Assembly (NCBI GenBank): GCA_917880885.1
Contig: OU862915.1
Coordinates: forward strand, 35,100,676 to 35,164,675
Length of the DNA: 64,000 nt
Origin: Limnephilus marmoratus
Taxonomy: Eukaryota; Arthropoda; Insecta; Trichoptera; Limnephilidae
Direction of reading: 5' to 3'
Under the pieces are notes generated by a model. The model was given only the letters and a program-made list of their open reading frames with translations, had not been told where the DNA came from and made no database searches. Shown piece after piece: positions 9,915 to 21,500 of the stretch. Made by a program: the position numbers and the translations under genes. Position 1 is the stretch's first letter. Every line of letters starts with the position of its first letter.

Positions 9915-10975
9915 ATGTCAATTGTAAACTTTTACATACAAATACAAAGCACGGTGTTACCATTTTCTAACGCAATATTCTACTGGGGTAAAGATCTAAA
10001 CATACTACTAGAAAATGCACAAAGTGACCTAGAAAGAATTTGCGGTTGGCTCCAATCAAATATCCTAACAATAAATATTAAAAAAAACAGGATACATGAT
10101 TTTAAGTTCAAACCGTAAAATAATTCCTTCACATGTACCATTAAAAATTGAAAATAACGATTTGGAAATCCTGAAACAGGAAAAATATCTTAGGCTGTGC
10201 ATCGACAAGCATTTAACTTTTAAACAACACATTCAAAATGTAAAAGATAAAATCACACCCTTAATTAGCGTTTTTAGCCGGTTATCATATCTATAACAAA
10301 TTAGATTAAAAAAAAATATACTATAGTCTCGTACACTCACACCTAAATTACCTGATTGAAATCTGGGGAAATGCGTATGAAACATACATCAATGAATTAC
10401 AGGTAATTCAAAATAAGATAATCAAAAAACTATTTCACTACGAATCCAAAACATCCACAAAAAAATTATATTTGGAAACAAAACTGCTAACATTAAGAAA
10501 ACTATACGAGTACAATATATGTGTCCTTATATACAAAATAAATAATAAACTCATACATACACACACAGAATTCATTAAAACGTCCCAAGTACACAAACAT
10601 TTTACACGACAACACGATAACATACGGTTTAAACACCATTCATACTAACTACGGTAAGCAATCAATTAGTTACGGGGCAATTTATATAATTGCCTTCCAG
10701 ATGATATCAAAAACGAAAAAGTGTGTGCAAATTCAAAAAAAAATTGTTCATGTTTATTTACAAAAAACAAAGTAGTGATAGTGAATAATATCGTATGGTC
10801 ATATAATATCATGTAAATGTTAGTATTGCAATCTAATGTAATCTAAGGTTATGAAATGTAAAAACCATGTAATGTAAAAACTATGATATATAATGTAAAA
10901 AGTACATAATTCAATATTCTAGTTAAGTAAGTGAAAATGTTATTTTCTTTTTTACTGGAATAAAAACTTATTAAA
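9915..10975 (+). mobile_element. CR1/Jockey-group LINE, C-terminal reverse transcriptase and tail
   Basis: The fragment begins just after where the YADD motif should be (AIFYWGKDLNILLENAQSDL) and runs through ICGWLQSNILTINIKK, KYLRLCIDKHLTFKQHI and LSYL. It continues in changed frames through VHSHLNYLIEIWGNAYE and ELQVIQNKIIKKLF to NCLPDDIKNE near 10700. At least three frameshifts and stops are present. The 3' UTR ends in AATAAAAACTTATT plus a run of A at about 10975. No endonuclease, palm domain or 5' end is present. Confidence 0.75.
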
Positions 10976-10979
10976 AAAA

Positions 10980-11870
10980 ACGCTGTTTAAATCATATACC
11001 GGACAGTAAGTAATACAAAAGAAGATAGAACAACTTTTATGAATTCATTTCAGTTTGCCGCGTAAAGTCCATAAAAATCTTAGTATGTACTGATACTCTA
11101 GATAAGTGACAATTATATTTCAACTCAACCATTCAGGAAATTTTTAAAATTCACCTAGTTTATAACATCATTTCAATATTGTGAGCTTTCGGCGCTGGTA
11201 TTAGTAACAAAGGCCTCCAAAGCTCTCCAATTAATTCTAAGGCAAGAGACCGAGCTTACAAACTAAAGCAGTGGTACCTAATATTAAAGTAGGTAAAAAC
11301 ACTACTGAAAACGAGTTAAGAGAACAAAACTTCTTATTATTAGATTATTTCCGCGGAGGAGCTTCCTGCAATGACTGTAAAATTCAAACATTGCTGAATT
11401 TGTTTCGTTTTATTTTGTTGATTTTAAAATATTAACTTGGTTTCTATGAACATTCGTCTCTCAAAATGCTACTAGAAACATTCACTGCGGGGAACATTCA
11501 CCGCCCACAATTCATCGCGGAAAATTAAACGCACGCAATAGATCAAACAAAATTATTGAATGGTGGTAAAACTCGTGTATTATGTTTATTTTTAACATCA
11601 TTTTTCACCTTTATTATTTTTATTACGTGAATCGAAGCTAACCTAACGAGTTAATTTAAATATACAAAACTGAACTTTTATTTGATGTCTACATTTCCTT
11701 TTAATTCTAGACTATTATTTGTAAAAAAAATATTTCTGTAAAAATAACGCATTTTTCCGCCGTGCATACGTAGGATTTCGTTGTTTTGGTTAGTTGACGC
11801 GCGTTGGTCAGTTCCCATATACGTCAGATGCATTGGTAATTAGTAAGTACATGACTATGTTAGACTATAC
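10980..11870. other. No recognised feature
   Basis: AT-rich DNA between a LINE tail and a SINE. No family was recognised on either strand. Confidence 0.35.
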
Positions 11871-11874
11871 TTTC

Positions 11875-12250
11875 AATTTAGAGGCGGACATGGGTACCGT
11901 CGCCCGTCGTACCGTAGCTACGTTTGGTGACTTAGCAAGGGAGCCTGAATTCATGGAGTGAGATTTGTCTAGGTCTTGGCGTTTGCTCACATACTGTGTG
12001 GCGGGCCAGATCGGGAGAAACTAGTTGAGAGAGAGCTTTATACTTCTCTAGCCGGACTTTTTAAACCCATCGCCTTGTACCACAGTGGGAGGGATGGATT
12101 CATACGTCCGTCATTCATCCTTTCTTACCCTTTTCCTTCACAGAAATTATTCTCCTTCCTTTTCACAAAAAGACCTTCCACACAGCAAAACCCAAAGACG
12201 ACGTTGGCCATGAGGATTTTTATTCTCAGCAAGGCTAATGTAAAAAAAAT
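11875..12250 (+). mobile_element. SINE-A copy 3, diverged, long form
   Basis: Diverged copy that keeps the middle segment absent from the short form: GGCGGGCCAGATCGGGAGA, then an AGTTGAGAGAGAGC word and CATCGCCTTGTACCACAG. A deletion near 11915 removes the segment between the GTCGCCC region and CTACGTTTGGTGAC. The tail keeps TTCCACACAGC but both hairpin stems are degraded. Confidence 0.75.
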
Positions 12251-13030
12251 TTTTTCAATTAGGTACATTTATTGTGTTGCTTGCACTTATTACAACCAGT
12301 AAACGCCTGTACAAGAATTGAAAAAAATCGCTGTAAAAGTATTACCTGCTAACAAACACGAAATTATTACCATGAAGCTGTTAAAATTAGCTGCAGCAAC
12401 ACAATGTTCATTTTTCTAGCATTCTAAATCCTTGCACCCAACAACTTTCTTCAAACAGCATTAAAACACAACGTGTTCTTGTAATTTGCTGCATTTAACT
12501 CTTGCAAAAGTTGCCAGGAATGCCAGAAAATGCTTGTTTCGGCCCATTAACGCCATATATTTTAAACAGGCTTCAGCGGGCTCCGCCCTAAGGCTTCAGG
12601 GGCACTACCAGCTGGCAACTACCCCCTAATTGGTTGAATATTCATGGAGGGAACTGAATTCTGCGGACCCTTTGTACCTTTATTTGGTAAAGTAATTGAA
12701 GAGGTTGTTTCATGCTGTAGTGGTCACTGGAGACTGCTTTGTGACGCAATTTTTTAAAAGCAGTTATGTTTGTACTGTTTTCATTAAAAGTTTCATTGTT
12801 TGAATGTACCAACAGTCTGGAAAATATAAGGGCTACATGTAAAATATCAGAGAATTTTGTTGAAATACGAAAAGATGAGTTAGATGTTTGATTACAACAC
12901 CTCACAATAATTTTAGTTAGCATTACGAGTACATAGGTATTGTATTAACATGCATGCTTAACACACCGTCAGTAAAAAATCCTCGTTTTCTCTTGTATCG
13001 GAGGTTCGCCATCATAAGGGTTATCTTTTA
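12251..13030. other. No recognised feature
   Basis: Includes a locally GC-richer patch at about 12560-12640 with a repeated AAGGCTTCAG/CAGGCTTCAG word. No coding or RNA signal was identified. Confidence 0.35.
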
Positions 13031-13031
13031 A

Positions 13032-13402
13032 CGTTTATTGGATAACCAACACCTCTGCCATAGGTCACCCCGAGTGGTTCGCCACGTTTGGTGACTTAGC
13101 AGGGGTATCCAGATTCATGGGGTGAGGTTTGTCCGGGTCTTGGCAGCAGATGCGTCTGCTCAGCTGCCGCATGGCGGGCCGGATCGAAAGAGACCGGTTG
13201 AGGGAAGCCTTTCGACTTCTCCAGCCGGACTCTCTCAACCCATCGCCTTGCACCGCAAAGAAGGGGTGGATTCACCCATCCCTCAAACCTTTTTCTTTCC
13301 CAGAACTTTTTCTCCTTCCGATCCTCAAAATGACCCTCCATAAAGCATCCCCTGTGATGACATATGCCCGCAAAGAAATTGTTTTCTTACGTTAAAAAAA
13401 GT
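13032..13402 (+). mobile_element. SINE-A copy 4, long form, 5'-truncated
   Basis: Starts within the head at GTTTATTGGATAACCAAC and retains the complete long-form middle (CGGATCGAAAGAGACC, CAGCCGGACTCTC, CATCGCCTTGCACC). It is the best copy for defining the full-length sequence. The tail hairpin is partly lost (CTCCATAAAG). Confidence 0.8.
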
Positions 13403-13960
13403 TCTCCCTGCACTTTGAAGTCCCTAAGGTAAGTGAAACAAGTTTAGTAAAAAAAAAATATTTATTTATTTGCACCTTTAACGCCTTTAAGCTTTTAATA
13501 ACTATATATGTTAAAACAATAAATACTACTCAAGAAATGAATATTAATAATAACGAGCTCTGATATGCGCGTGAAACAACAAAAGACAGTATATTAAAGT
13601 TAAAAAACATATATGAAAAACGAAGCAAACAACGAGAATGTATTGTAGGAAATGTTTAGAAAACATATAATACGTAAATATATTTATGAAACAAACTTAT
13701 AAAGAAAATGAAAGTTTCCTAAGTAATAAAGAGCCCCTTTTAGCGCGCAAAACAGTGAACGATAGAAAATAGAAGTTAAGAACATAATTAAATATCAAAG
13801 CAAACAATCGGTAAGAAAAATATTACCACGATGAAAATATTTTTAAATACATATACTAATGTACCTAACTATATAATTAGCCAAATATCGCCCCATTTGT
13901 ATACAGTCAGTACTACTTAAGCTTTTTGAATTACTTGTCCTTGATAAATCAATCCCAAAT
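13403..13960. other. AT-rich spacer
   Basis: Low-complexity A-rich DNA between a SINE and a LINE fragment. No feature recognised. Confidence 0.35.
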
Positions 13961-13964
13961 TAAT

Positions 13965-15360
13965 AAATTAATTGACCAAAAACAGAACGGTTTACTGCAA
14001 CTAACTTAACAATATTTCAAAACTTCATAATACAATCTTTTGCAGAACATAAACAAGTCGACTGTATATATGTATATGCAGACTTTTCGAAGGCATTCGA
14101 CAAAGTGTCCCATAAACTACTAATCCAAAAACTATTTGCTCTAGGAATAAGGGATAACATGCTAAAATGGTTTACTAGCTATTTATTAAATCGTAAACTG
14201 TACATCAAAATAAAATCTTGGATGTCGAAAGCTTTCTGGTCTACTAGTAGCCTACCGCAATGATATAACCAATTGCTTTAACGATGTCGAGGTATTACTC
14301 TTTGCTGATGACATCAAGCTATATAAGAAAATAACTGATATAAATCATCGCCATGTACTTCAGTCAAATATTAGTAAGTTTAAAGATTTTTTCAAAATAA
14401 TTTATTCTTAAATGTAGAAAATTACAAAACCTTGACTTTCTTCAGAAATAAAAATCCTGTTTTATTCGAATATTCCACCAATAACACAACTAAGTTTCGC
14501 CAATCATATCCACCAAATTTTAAACAAAGGTATGAAAACACTTCGTATTAAGAACAACCAAAAACTTTAATTCCAACCAAGCCATTAAATTATTACATGT
14601 ATCTCTAGTTAGAAGCCTAATGGAATATAACTCGGTAATTTGGTCTCCATCTTACAAAATTCACATTAATAACATTGAGTGAATTAAAAAAAAAATTCTG
14701 CGTTTTATAAATTTTGAATTAAATATCCCATTTGAAGACTCAAAATATAATTTATTATTAAATATTCTAAAAATACACACACTAGAAGACAGACGTAAAA
14801 TAAACGACTTAAGATTTTTATTCCAAATACAAACTCTAAATTTGACTGTTGCGAACTCCTGCAACTCATTAAGTTACGAATACCGACAGTAATTTGGGAG
14901 GCGGGAATGGGTACCGCCGCCCCAGGAACCTTTATTGGATTACCAACACCTCTGCCATAAGTCACCCCAAGTAGTTCGCTACGTTTGGTGATCTAGCAGG
15001 GGTGCCCGGGTTCATGGGGTGAGGTTTTTCTAGGTCTTGGAGGCGGATGACCAGGACATACGGAACCCCAGATTCCTACCCACCCCTTAAACCCTTTTCC
15101 TTTCCAGAACTCTCCTCTCCTCCCTTTCCTTAAAAGAACCCTTCACACAGCATCCCCAAAGATGACATGGGCCCTGAGGGAAGTTGTTTTCCTCAGGGCC
15201 TCCTGTGTGGAGCTCATGTAAAAAAAAAAAAAGTAACCACACGACAAAATACAATATTCTACTGTAGCATTCATAAGCGGAACTACATTGCCCACTCTCT
15301 GATACAACGTCACCTAGGTACTGATTTCACACTATGGGAATATTTCACAATATGTTGACA
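13965..15360 (+). mobile_element. CR1/Jockey-group LINE fragment split by a SINE
   Basis: The palm domain is recognisable: YADFSKAFDKVSHKLL at about 14075, LKWFTSYLLNRKL at about 14165 and VLLFADDIKLYKK at about 14295, the last holding the two catalytic aspartates. The block QGS-LGPLLF that should lie between them is deleted; SLPQ runs straight into DITNCFNDVE. The thumb follows (VSLVRSLMEYNSVIWSPSYK, then HTLEDRRKINDLRFLF). SINE-A copy 5 interrupts it at 14891-15232. The C-terminus then continues (RQNTIFYCSIHKRNYIAHS) to a stop near 15356. Several frameshifts make it inactive. Confidence 0.8.
14891..15232 (+). mobile_element. SINE-A copy 5
   Basis: Full-length short form starting AATTTGGGAGGCGGG and ending in 12 or so A. 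The inner and outer tail stems are well preserved (CCTGAGGG/CCTCAGGG and CACACAG/CTGTGTG). It sits inside the CR1-like reading frame. AGTAA occurs on both sides as a possible short target duplication. Confidence 0.85.
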
Positions 15361-15770
15361 TATTAAACCTAAAATTGGCGAATTTTTATTGATTTTGTAA
15401 AAAACTTATTTCAAAACCTTTCCTAACCATATCTGTATTTTTTTTAAAATAATGTATACTGAACTTAAGAAAAATATGAGGCCCAAAGTAAATGTTTTTG
15501 AAAATTAATGAGCATTCATCACCAAAAATAAAACTGAAGACCATCTTTAAATTATAGAGCAAGAATAGCGCCTATTGTAGAACCCATAAGAAAGGTGTTT
15601 AATAAAATAAAAAACGCTATTAAAATAAAATTAATAATATTACAGGTTGGAAAGGTTTAATTTTTGAACCATAAATTTAATTACTAAATACATTATTACA
15701 AAAGATCTTGAAATGTATAATATTTTTACCGATGTAGTTAATAATAAATTTACGGAAGAATTTTCTCATT
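15361..15770. other. No recognised feature
   Basis: AT-rich DNA. Could be decayed Penelope sequence, judging from the fragment that follows, but I cannot show it. Confidence 0.3.
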
Positions 15771-15774
15771 GAAT

Positions 15775-15905
15775 TTATTTATCAGCCGTAGAAAAATGAA
15801 TTGTGAATACTTGTTTGAATTGTCTCACCGATATATCCCATGCACCTGCAATTTATGCATACACATTATCCAAGTTTTGGATTCTTCGTAGTAGAGTGTT
15901 GAATT
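15775..15905 (-). mobile_element. Possible Penelope GIY-YIG endonuclease remnant
   Basis: One minus-strand frame reads VCINCRCMGYIGETIQTSIHN. A CxxC-like pair followed by YIGET is the start of the GIY-YIG endonuclease domain of Penelope-like elements. Only about 40 residues are readable and no flanking Penelope end was found next to it. Confidence 0.4.
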
Positions 15906-17235
15906 GAGCGGCCGTCACAGTACTGTAATGATAAAATTGAAAATTGACAAGATTTTAAATAAAACACTAAATTGAAACAAAATGTTCCATCAATCAAATT
16001 TAATAAATTCATTAACCATAATAGAAAAGTGTAACTTAAATGTTCTCTAGATATATTTTGAATACAGTTCTATTGTCGTTATTTTTCTCAACCTTTCCGG
16101 ACATCATTAAACCATAATTATAATTCATACAAATCATTTATTTTAATATTCTTACCTTCGCTTTATTCGATGAAGTTGCATTTTTCTTGAGGTTTTATAT
16201 ACCTTTAATCAAAAAATAATATTATTAGAATTCTTGCGATATCATACATATGTACTTTTGATTTACATAGTTTAGAACATTTTGTGATATTTGCAGTCTA
16301 TTCTTGTAATCTATTGAAATAGCTGTCACGCAATCTGAGTTGAAAGCCGCTTTTGGAATTTTTTTTTTAAGTTTTAAATTTTCGGTGGGAGAGGAAATGT
16401 AAGGAAAGGGAGAGTAAAATTTTTTATAATTTTCAAAGAGAGTGAAATAGTTTATTATACATAACCATTTACGTTTAATACAGAGGGCTGTTAGCACCCT
16501 TGAATAGTTACAATATTTTATCACCAATGATGTGGAAAATAGTTTGCGAGTTATTTTTTGTTTATCGACATAAAAAAACATCGTTATTCCGAATCCTCTG
16601 CACATCTGTAATGAAAGTATTTTCGACCCTAGGACACCGCTAGAATTAGAATTAGGAGATTTCTACACCAACCCTTTAAAATATTATAATGATCATTGAA
16701 ATATGGACAATTTGCAAAGGAAGGCGATTTACTTATTTCGATTTGTGATTATTCAAATGAAACTCACTTGTGGAGAATTTAAATCAATCGGTTCTCCAAA
16801 AAGCCAAGAAAGGTTAAATCAACGAATAACATTTGAATCCAAAAGTGACCAAACGAGGAAGAGGTGTAAGTTTTTTTAATTGTTTTGCGCAGGTTACCAC
16901 GGTTTTTATTAAAATCAAAACTACAAAAACACTTTCTGAGATGTGTACGTATTAGAGACTTCGGGTATTATCCCTGGTCGTATCACTCGGCCTTTCTATT
17001 TGGTATGCTTGGTATTTAATAGCCTCACTAATAGAATGCCCTTAAATAATTTAATGCTCACTAATAGCCTCACTAATAGAACGGCCATGTCTGTATTCCG
17101 AATTTATAATAAATTCAGTTTTATGTTCCCGACAACATCATAAGAGTGAGCAGGCACATGAATTTTGTTGTTCTGAGATGCAGAACTTACCTACCGTTGG
17201 TTATGCCGTGATGCGGCTCGGAAAAACTGATTTAA
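15906..17235. other. Unassigned, with one unidentified minus-strand frame
   Basis: A minus-strand open frame of 126 codons (16225-16605) is longer than most chance frames here. Its product is rich in K, N, I and Y, with no motif I recognise. A small direct repeat, GCCTCACTAATAGAA, occurs twice at about 17021 and 17070. Nothing else supports a gene. Confidence 0.3.
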
Positions 17236-17238
17236 TAC

Positions 17239-17567
17239 AATTTGGAAGGGGGTATGGGTACCGCCGCCCCAGGAAAACATTTTATGTATAAACAAAACCT
17301 CTGCCAGAGGTCACCCCGAGTTGTTCGCTACGTTTAGTGACTTAACAGGGGTGCCCGGGTTCTTTTGTTGGATAAACGACAAGATTTCCCCAAATTGTTG
17401 GCAACCTTTGGTCTCTTAACAGGGGGATTCGGGTTCATCGGGTGAGGTTTGTTCACGTCTTGACGGTAGATGCACCTGTCCACCAGATGCGTGGCGGGCC
17501 AGATAGGAAGAGGTCGGTTTAGGGGCCCTTTAACCTAGGGTCTCTAGTGTGGGGTTAATGTAAAAAA
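17239..17567 (+). mobile_element. SINE-A copy 6 with internally duplicated head
   Basis: Begins AATTTGGAAGGGGG. The head segment running from TGGATAA to GGGTTC occurs twice in diverged form (about 17275-17360 and 17365-17435). The tail is shortened and keeps only GGGTCTCTAGTGTGG before the terminal A run. Confidence 0.7.
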
Positions 17568-18527
17568 GTGTAATATTTATTTTCGGTTTTAATGACTTCA
17601 AGTATACATTTACACAGGAATAAATTAATAAACAAAAATAAACGCATACCCTATAGTCTTAATATTAACTTAGCAAGAATATCCCTGACTACACCGAAAC
17701 AATTGCATTATTTTTACATTGTTTAGTGTTTAGTGAATCGAAGTCATTGAAGATTAAATTTAAAAATCATTTTTTATTTTGCTAAAAATGTTCACTACTA
17801 GAAATTATGCTGTAACCAATTTCACGGTGCTCCAACGCCTTGAAAGACAGCGGTAGTTTATTCTCTAATATTTTCAAAACGTAAGGCTAGCTTTACACGA
17901 ATCACATAAGATTTTGACAGGTTACTCACAGGAGCGTTTACATACGCATCCGATTTGTGGTAATTAATGAATACGAAGTTCAACCTGTGTAGTTGTCCAT
18001 GCGACAGTTTACATCTGTAAATTTATTTGCGGTAAGATGGTTTCCTTTCAACAACGACCTACTATTGTCAAACTTACGCGATTTCGTCAATAAAGACGAA
18101 AAAGCCCAAATAAAGTGTTGAGATAGATTTTGGCATTAATTAAACATTTCTCCACTAGTCATCCAAATGTCATCCATTTAGTTTTATTGACGTTGATTGT
18201 TAGGCCCAGTGGCTCACCAGCATCATTAACAAGATTTAATGGGTCATGGAGGTCATTGATACTGTCAGCTAGTAATACAGTATCATCTGCGTATCATATG
18301 TTATTAATGACAACTCCGTTGAACTTCAGACCCTTCTCAGTATCACTTAGGGCTCTTTTAAAGACATAGTTGGAATAGAGATTAAACAATAGTGGTGCCA
18401 GGATACAGCCTTGTCGTACTCCACGCTGAATGGCAATTGCATTAGATCTCTCGTTCCCATGTCTTATTTCTGCTGTTTGGAACCAATACAGATTTTTAAT
18501 GAAATTCTGGTCTTTGGTGTCAACGTT

Positions 18528-21500
18528 TGTGATGAATGGTAACTTCCAATTTACGAGAAAGCCTACGGGAAAATTTTTTTTAAGATGAAAAGCGCAGTAC
18601 TACGACATCTGTATGGTCAAATTCAAAACTTGCTCGAAAATAGAGGTATTTTTAAGTTGTTTGATGTGTTATAGTTGCCTTAGATACACACAGATGGTGA
18701 TGAGATCGATATTTAACGGGAACCCCAGGTTTAGGGACGATTTTAAACGCGAGAGTTGAGACAACCAATTAAATAGTAGGAAAAGCAATTAAAAATCAAC
18801 TCAGCCTATCAGCAAGAAGGGGGTCGTGCCCATTTTGGACACAAAAGATTGGACTTTGACCCGAGTGATTAGTGAAGAAATTTATGGTCTAGACGTTCCC
18901 ACAGAGATCAGAGTTGAATGAACTAAGAGATAAATATCGAATTATTCAAGGACTTTAGTACAACGAACCCAAGTAATGTTATTAATAACGGGTACCTTCA
19001 AGGGGTCGGGAAACCTTAGTTTTGAGTGCATTAGAGCGTTTTTAGTTGCGGAAAAACACACTTGGATAACGATAAAAAAAATTATCAGTAATATATTGAG
19101 TGGAAGACGCGGGGACGAGGGGGCATGCTTGCGGGAGGATTCTCAATTATAGAATAACTACATATGACGGCCTAGACGCCAAATTCGAGGAAAAACGTAC
19201 GAAAGGAAAATAAATATACATAACACAATGGAAAATTATTGTTATCAATTCTAGACGGAACGGAGAGATTAGGAAAGCGAATTGGGAAGGAAAATTCAAA
19301 AAAATTTAGAGTTTAAGGATTGAACAAGAGGACGAAACAAGGGTTTGGTGCAGTAGCAGGTGCTTGGAAAGGAATTGGAATAGTATACCTAGGGGGGGGT
19401 GGAAATACTGCAAACATTGCGATAGATTTAATTCATAAAAAGGAGTCATTTTACGTAATTAAAGTAGGGATCATAACATAAAGTTACACGAGACTGCGAG
19501 GGAAAGTGAGACATTACAACGGTTGTGGACCCCATATGCATATTGTTGATATAAACAAGGAATATTCGAACATGGAAATTGTTTAGATTAACACCATTAG
19601 CTATTAAAAAGGGTCATAAAAATTAACATTGCTCTTACATAGTATTTAGATTATAGAATTTCCGTAAAACTTAATTATAAACACATTAAAATGGATTTAT
19701 CGCCAGGTATGTAGAAATTAGAATGTATACACACGTCAGGGCTTATAGTTTATGGGATTTTGAGCAAGAGAGAGATGGAAAATTGGGCGGAATTTGATCG
19801 AAGTAGTTAACTTGACAGATATTCCAGTATAGGAATAGTTAGTGGGCCGGAAAACACCATAAATAATATATCAAAAAAGGAAAAAAGGGTTTTAGCGGGG
19901 GATGGAATAACGACATAAAAGGCAAACGTCAAATTTCAATAAGGGATCATGAGTTAGGGAGGGGGAGAGAACGAAAAAACCGACATAACCGGAAAACTCA
20001 GATAAGGAAATGGGAAAAACTCAAAACGTTATAAGTAGAGTAGACACGGAACCAGGATATGATTCCTTATGAACAACGAAGGGAAAATCATTTAAGAATA
20101 GTTGCTAAAACACCGTTACTTGAAGGAAATTTAGGTGGGAAAATGGAAAAGTTAAATATGCCACATAAATAATGAAAATACGGTTCTGAGACATAATTGC
20201 TTACGTAGACTAGGGGAAAAGAAATAATTTTCGTGGAAATTTATACAGGACAACTAGCGTTTAAAACTAGGAGACTGAAGAATCTACGTTTTCCCTAATA
20301 TTTATGCCAATTAAAATACAGTTTTAGCAGATCACTTATGGGCATGTTCAAATTGGAAAAAAAAAAAACAAGATTAAAACCATGTTTATAAAACATATTA
20401 TGAAGACAGAAGACATGTGGAAAATGGGCAAACTGGATGGCAGCTTACTAAGTCCGGGACTAAAAACCTTAGGGAAGCGAGACAAAGTTGTGGGACGAAC
20501 CCAGATTTATGAAGACGAAAACTCGAAAGATCGTATGTAGGAACAAAGCATAACGAGATGGGAATTTCAAAAAATTTCGAGCTATTACAGATTATATTTT
20601 CTTGTCAAGGAAAATACGATTATGCCCTTTTGGAGCTGTGATGGGTATAAATTAGCGTGTTTGGGATTATTCGGGAGTTCTTCGACAACTGGCAAGGTTG
20701 ATTAAAACGTCGCGCATGTCGTGAGAATTACCCTGGTAATTAATTAATAGAGTCTAGAATCAGTTTTTATACTTTAAAAATACAGTGGAAAAGTAGTCAG
20801 TTTTATACTTTAAAAATACAGTGGAAAAATAGAGTCAGTTTATACTTCAGTGGTAAAATAGAGTCTACAATCAGTTTTATACTTTGATAAAACAGAGAGT
20901 GAAGTGCCCGGATAGGGTTAATCGTGCAATATAACGGAGTGTATGATCTTATAATAAATCTAAAATCAGTGTTTGCAATAATTTCCGATTCAATAAAATT
21001 TAATAATTAATTAATTAATTACGAATTCAATGCGGAAGGAGTTTAATGGAGTGTGTTTGAATTGATTTAAATCTGTTCTATGAAGGTTAAAGTAAAGTTA
21101 TTTAGTTCGAGGTTAAATAAAGAAAATTACAGTCTAATAAGTTTTACTAAATAAAAATTAGCGTTTAAGTCGAAAGTCGGAAATTTTATTACGAAATATT
21201 AATTATCGTTAGGTGACAAAGCAATAATAATAATTGATCCGAAATCTGGAAAATACTTATCCCAAGGTTTAAATAAATAATCCAAATTATTAATTTGTTG
21301 CTAAACGAAAGTGTTATAAAATAAAGTGGAAGTGGTCCTTTCAGTTTTGTTGTAAATTGGGTGAAGACTAATATTTAGTTATTCGTTATAAAAGGATTCT
21401 AATTTAAATTGGAAAAAATAAATAAAACTTTAACTTTGTCCTTAAGTGGAATAATTCAAATTTAAAGAAAATTTTTAGTTTTATAAAAAGGAAATATGAT

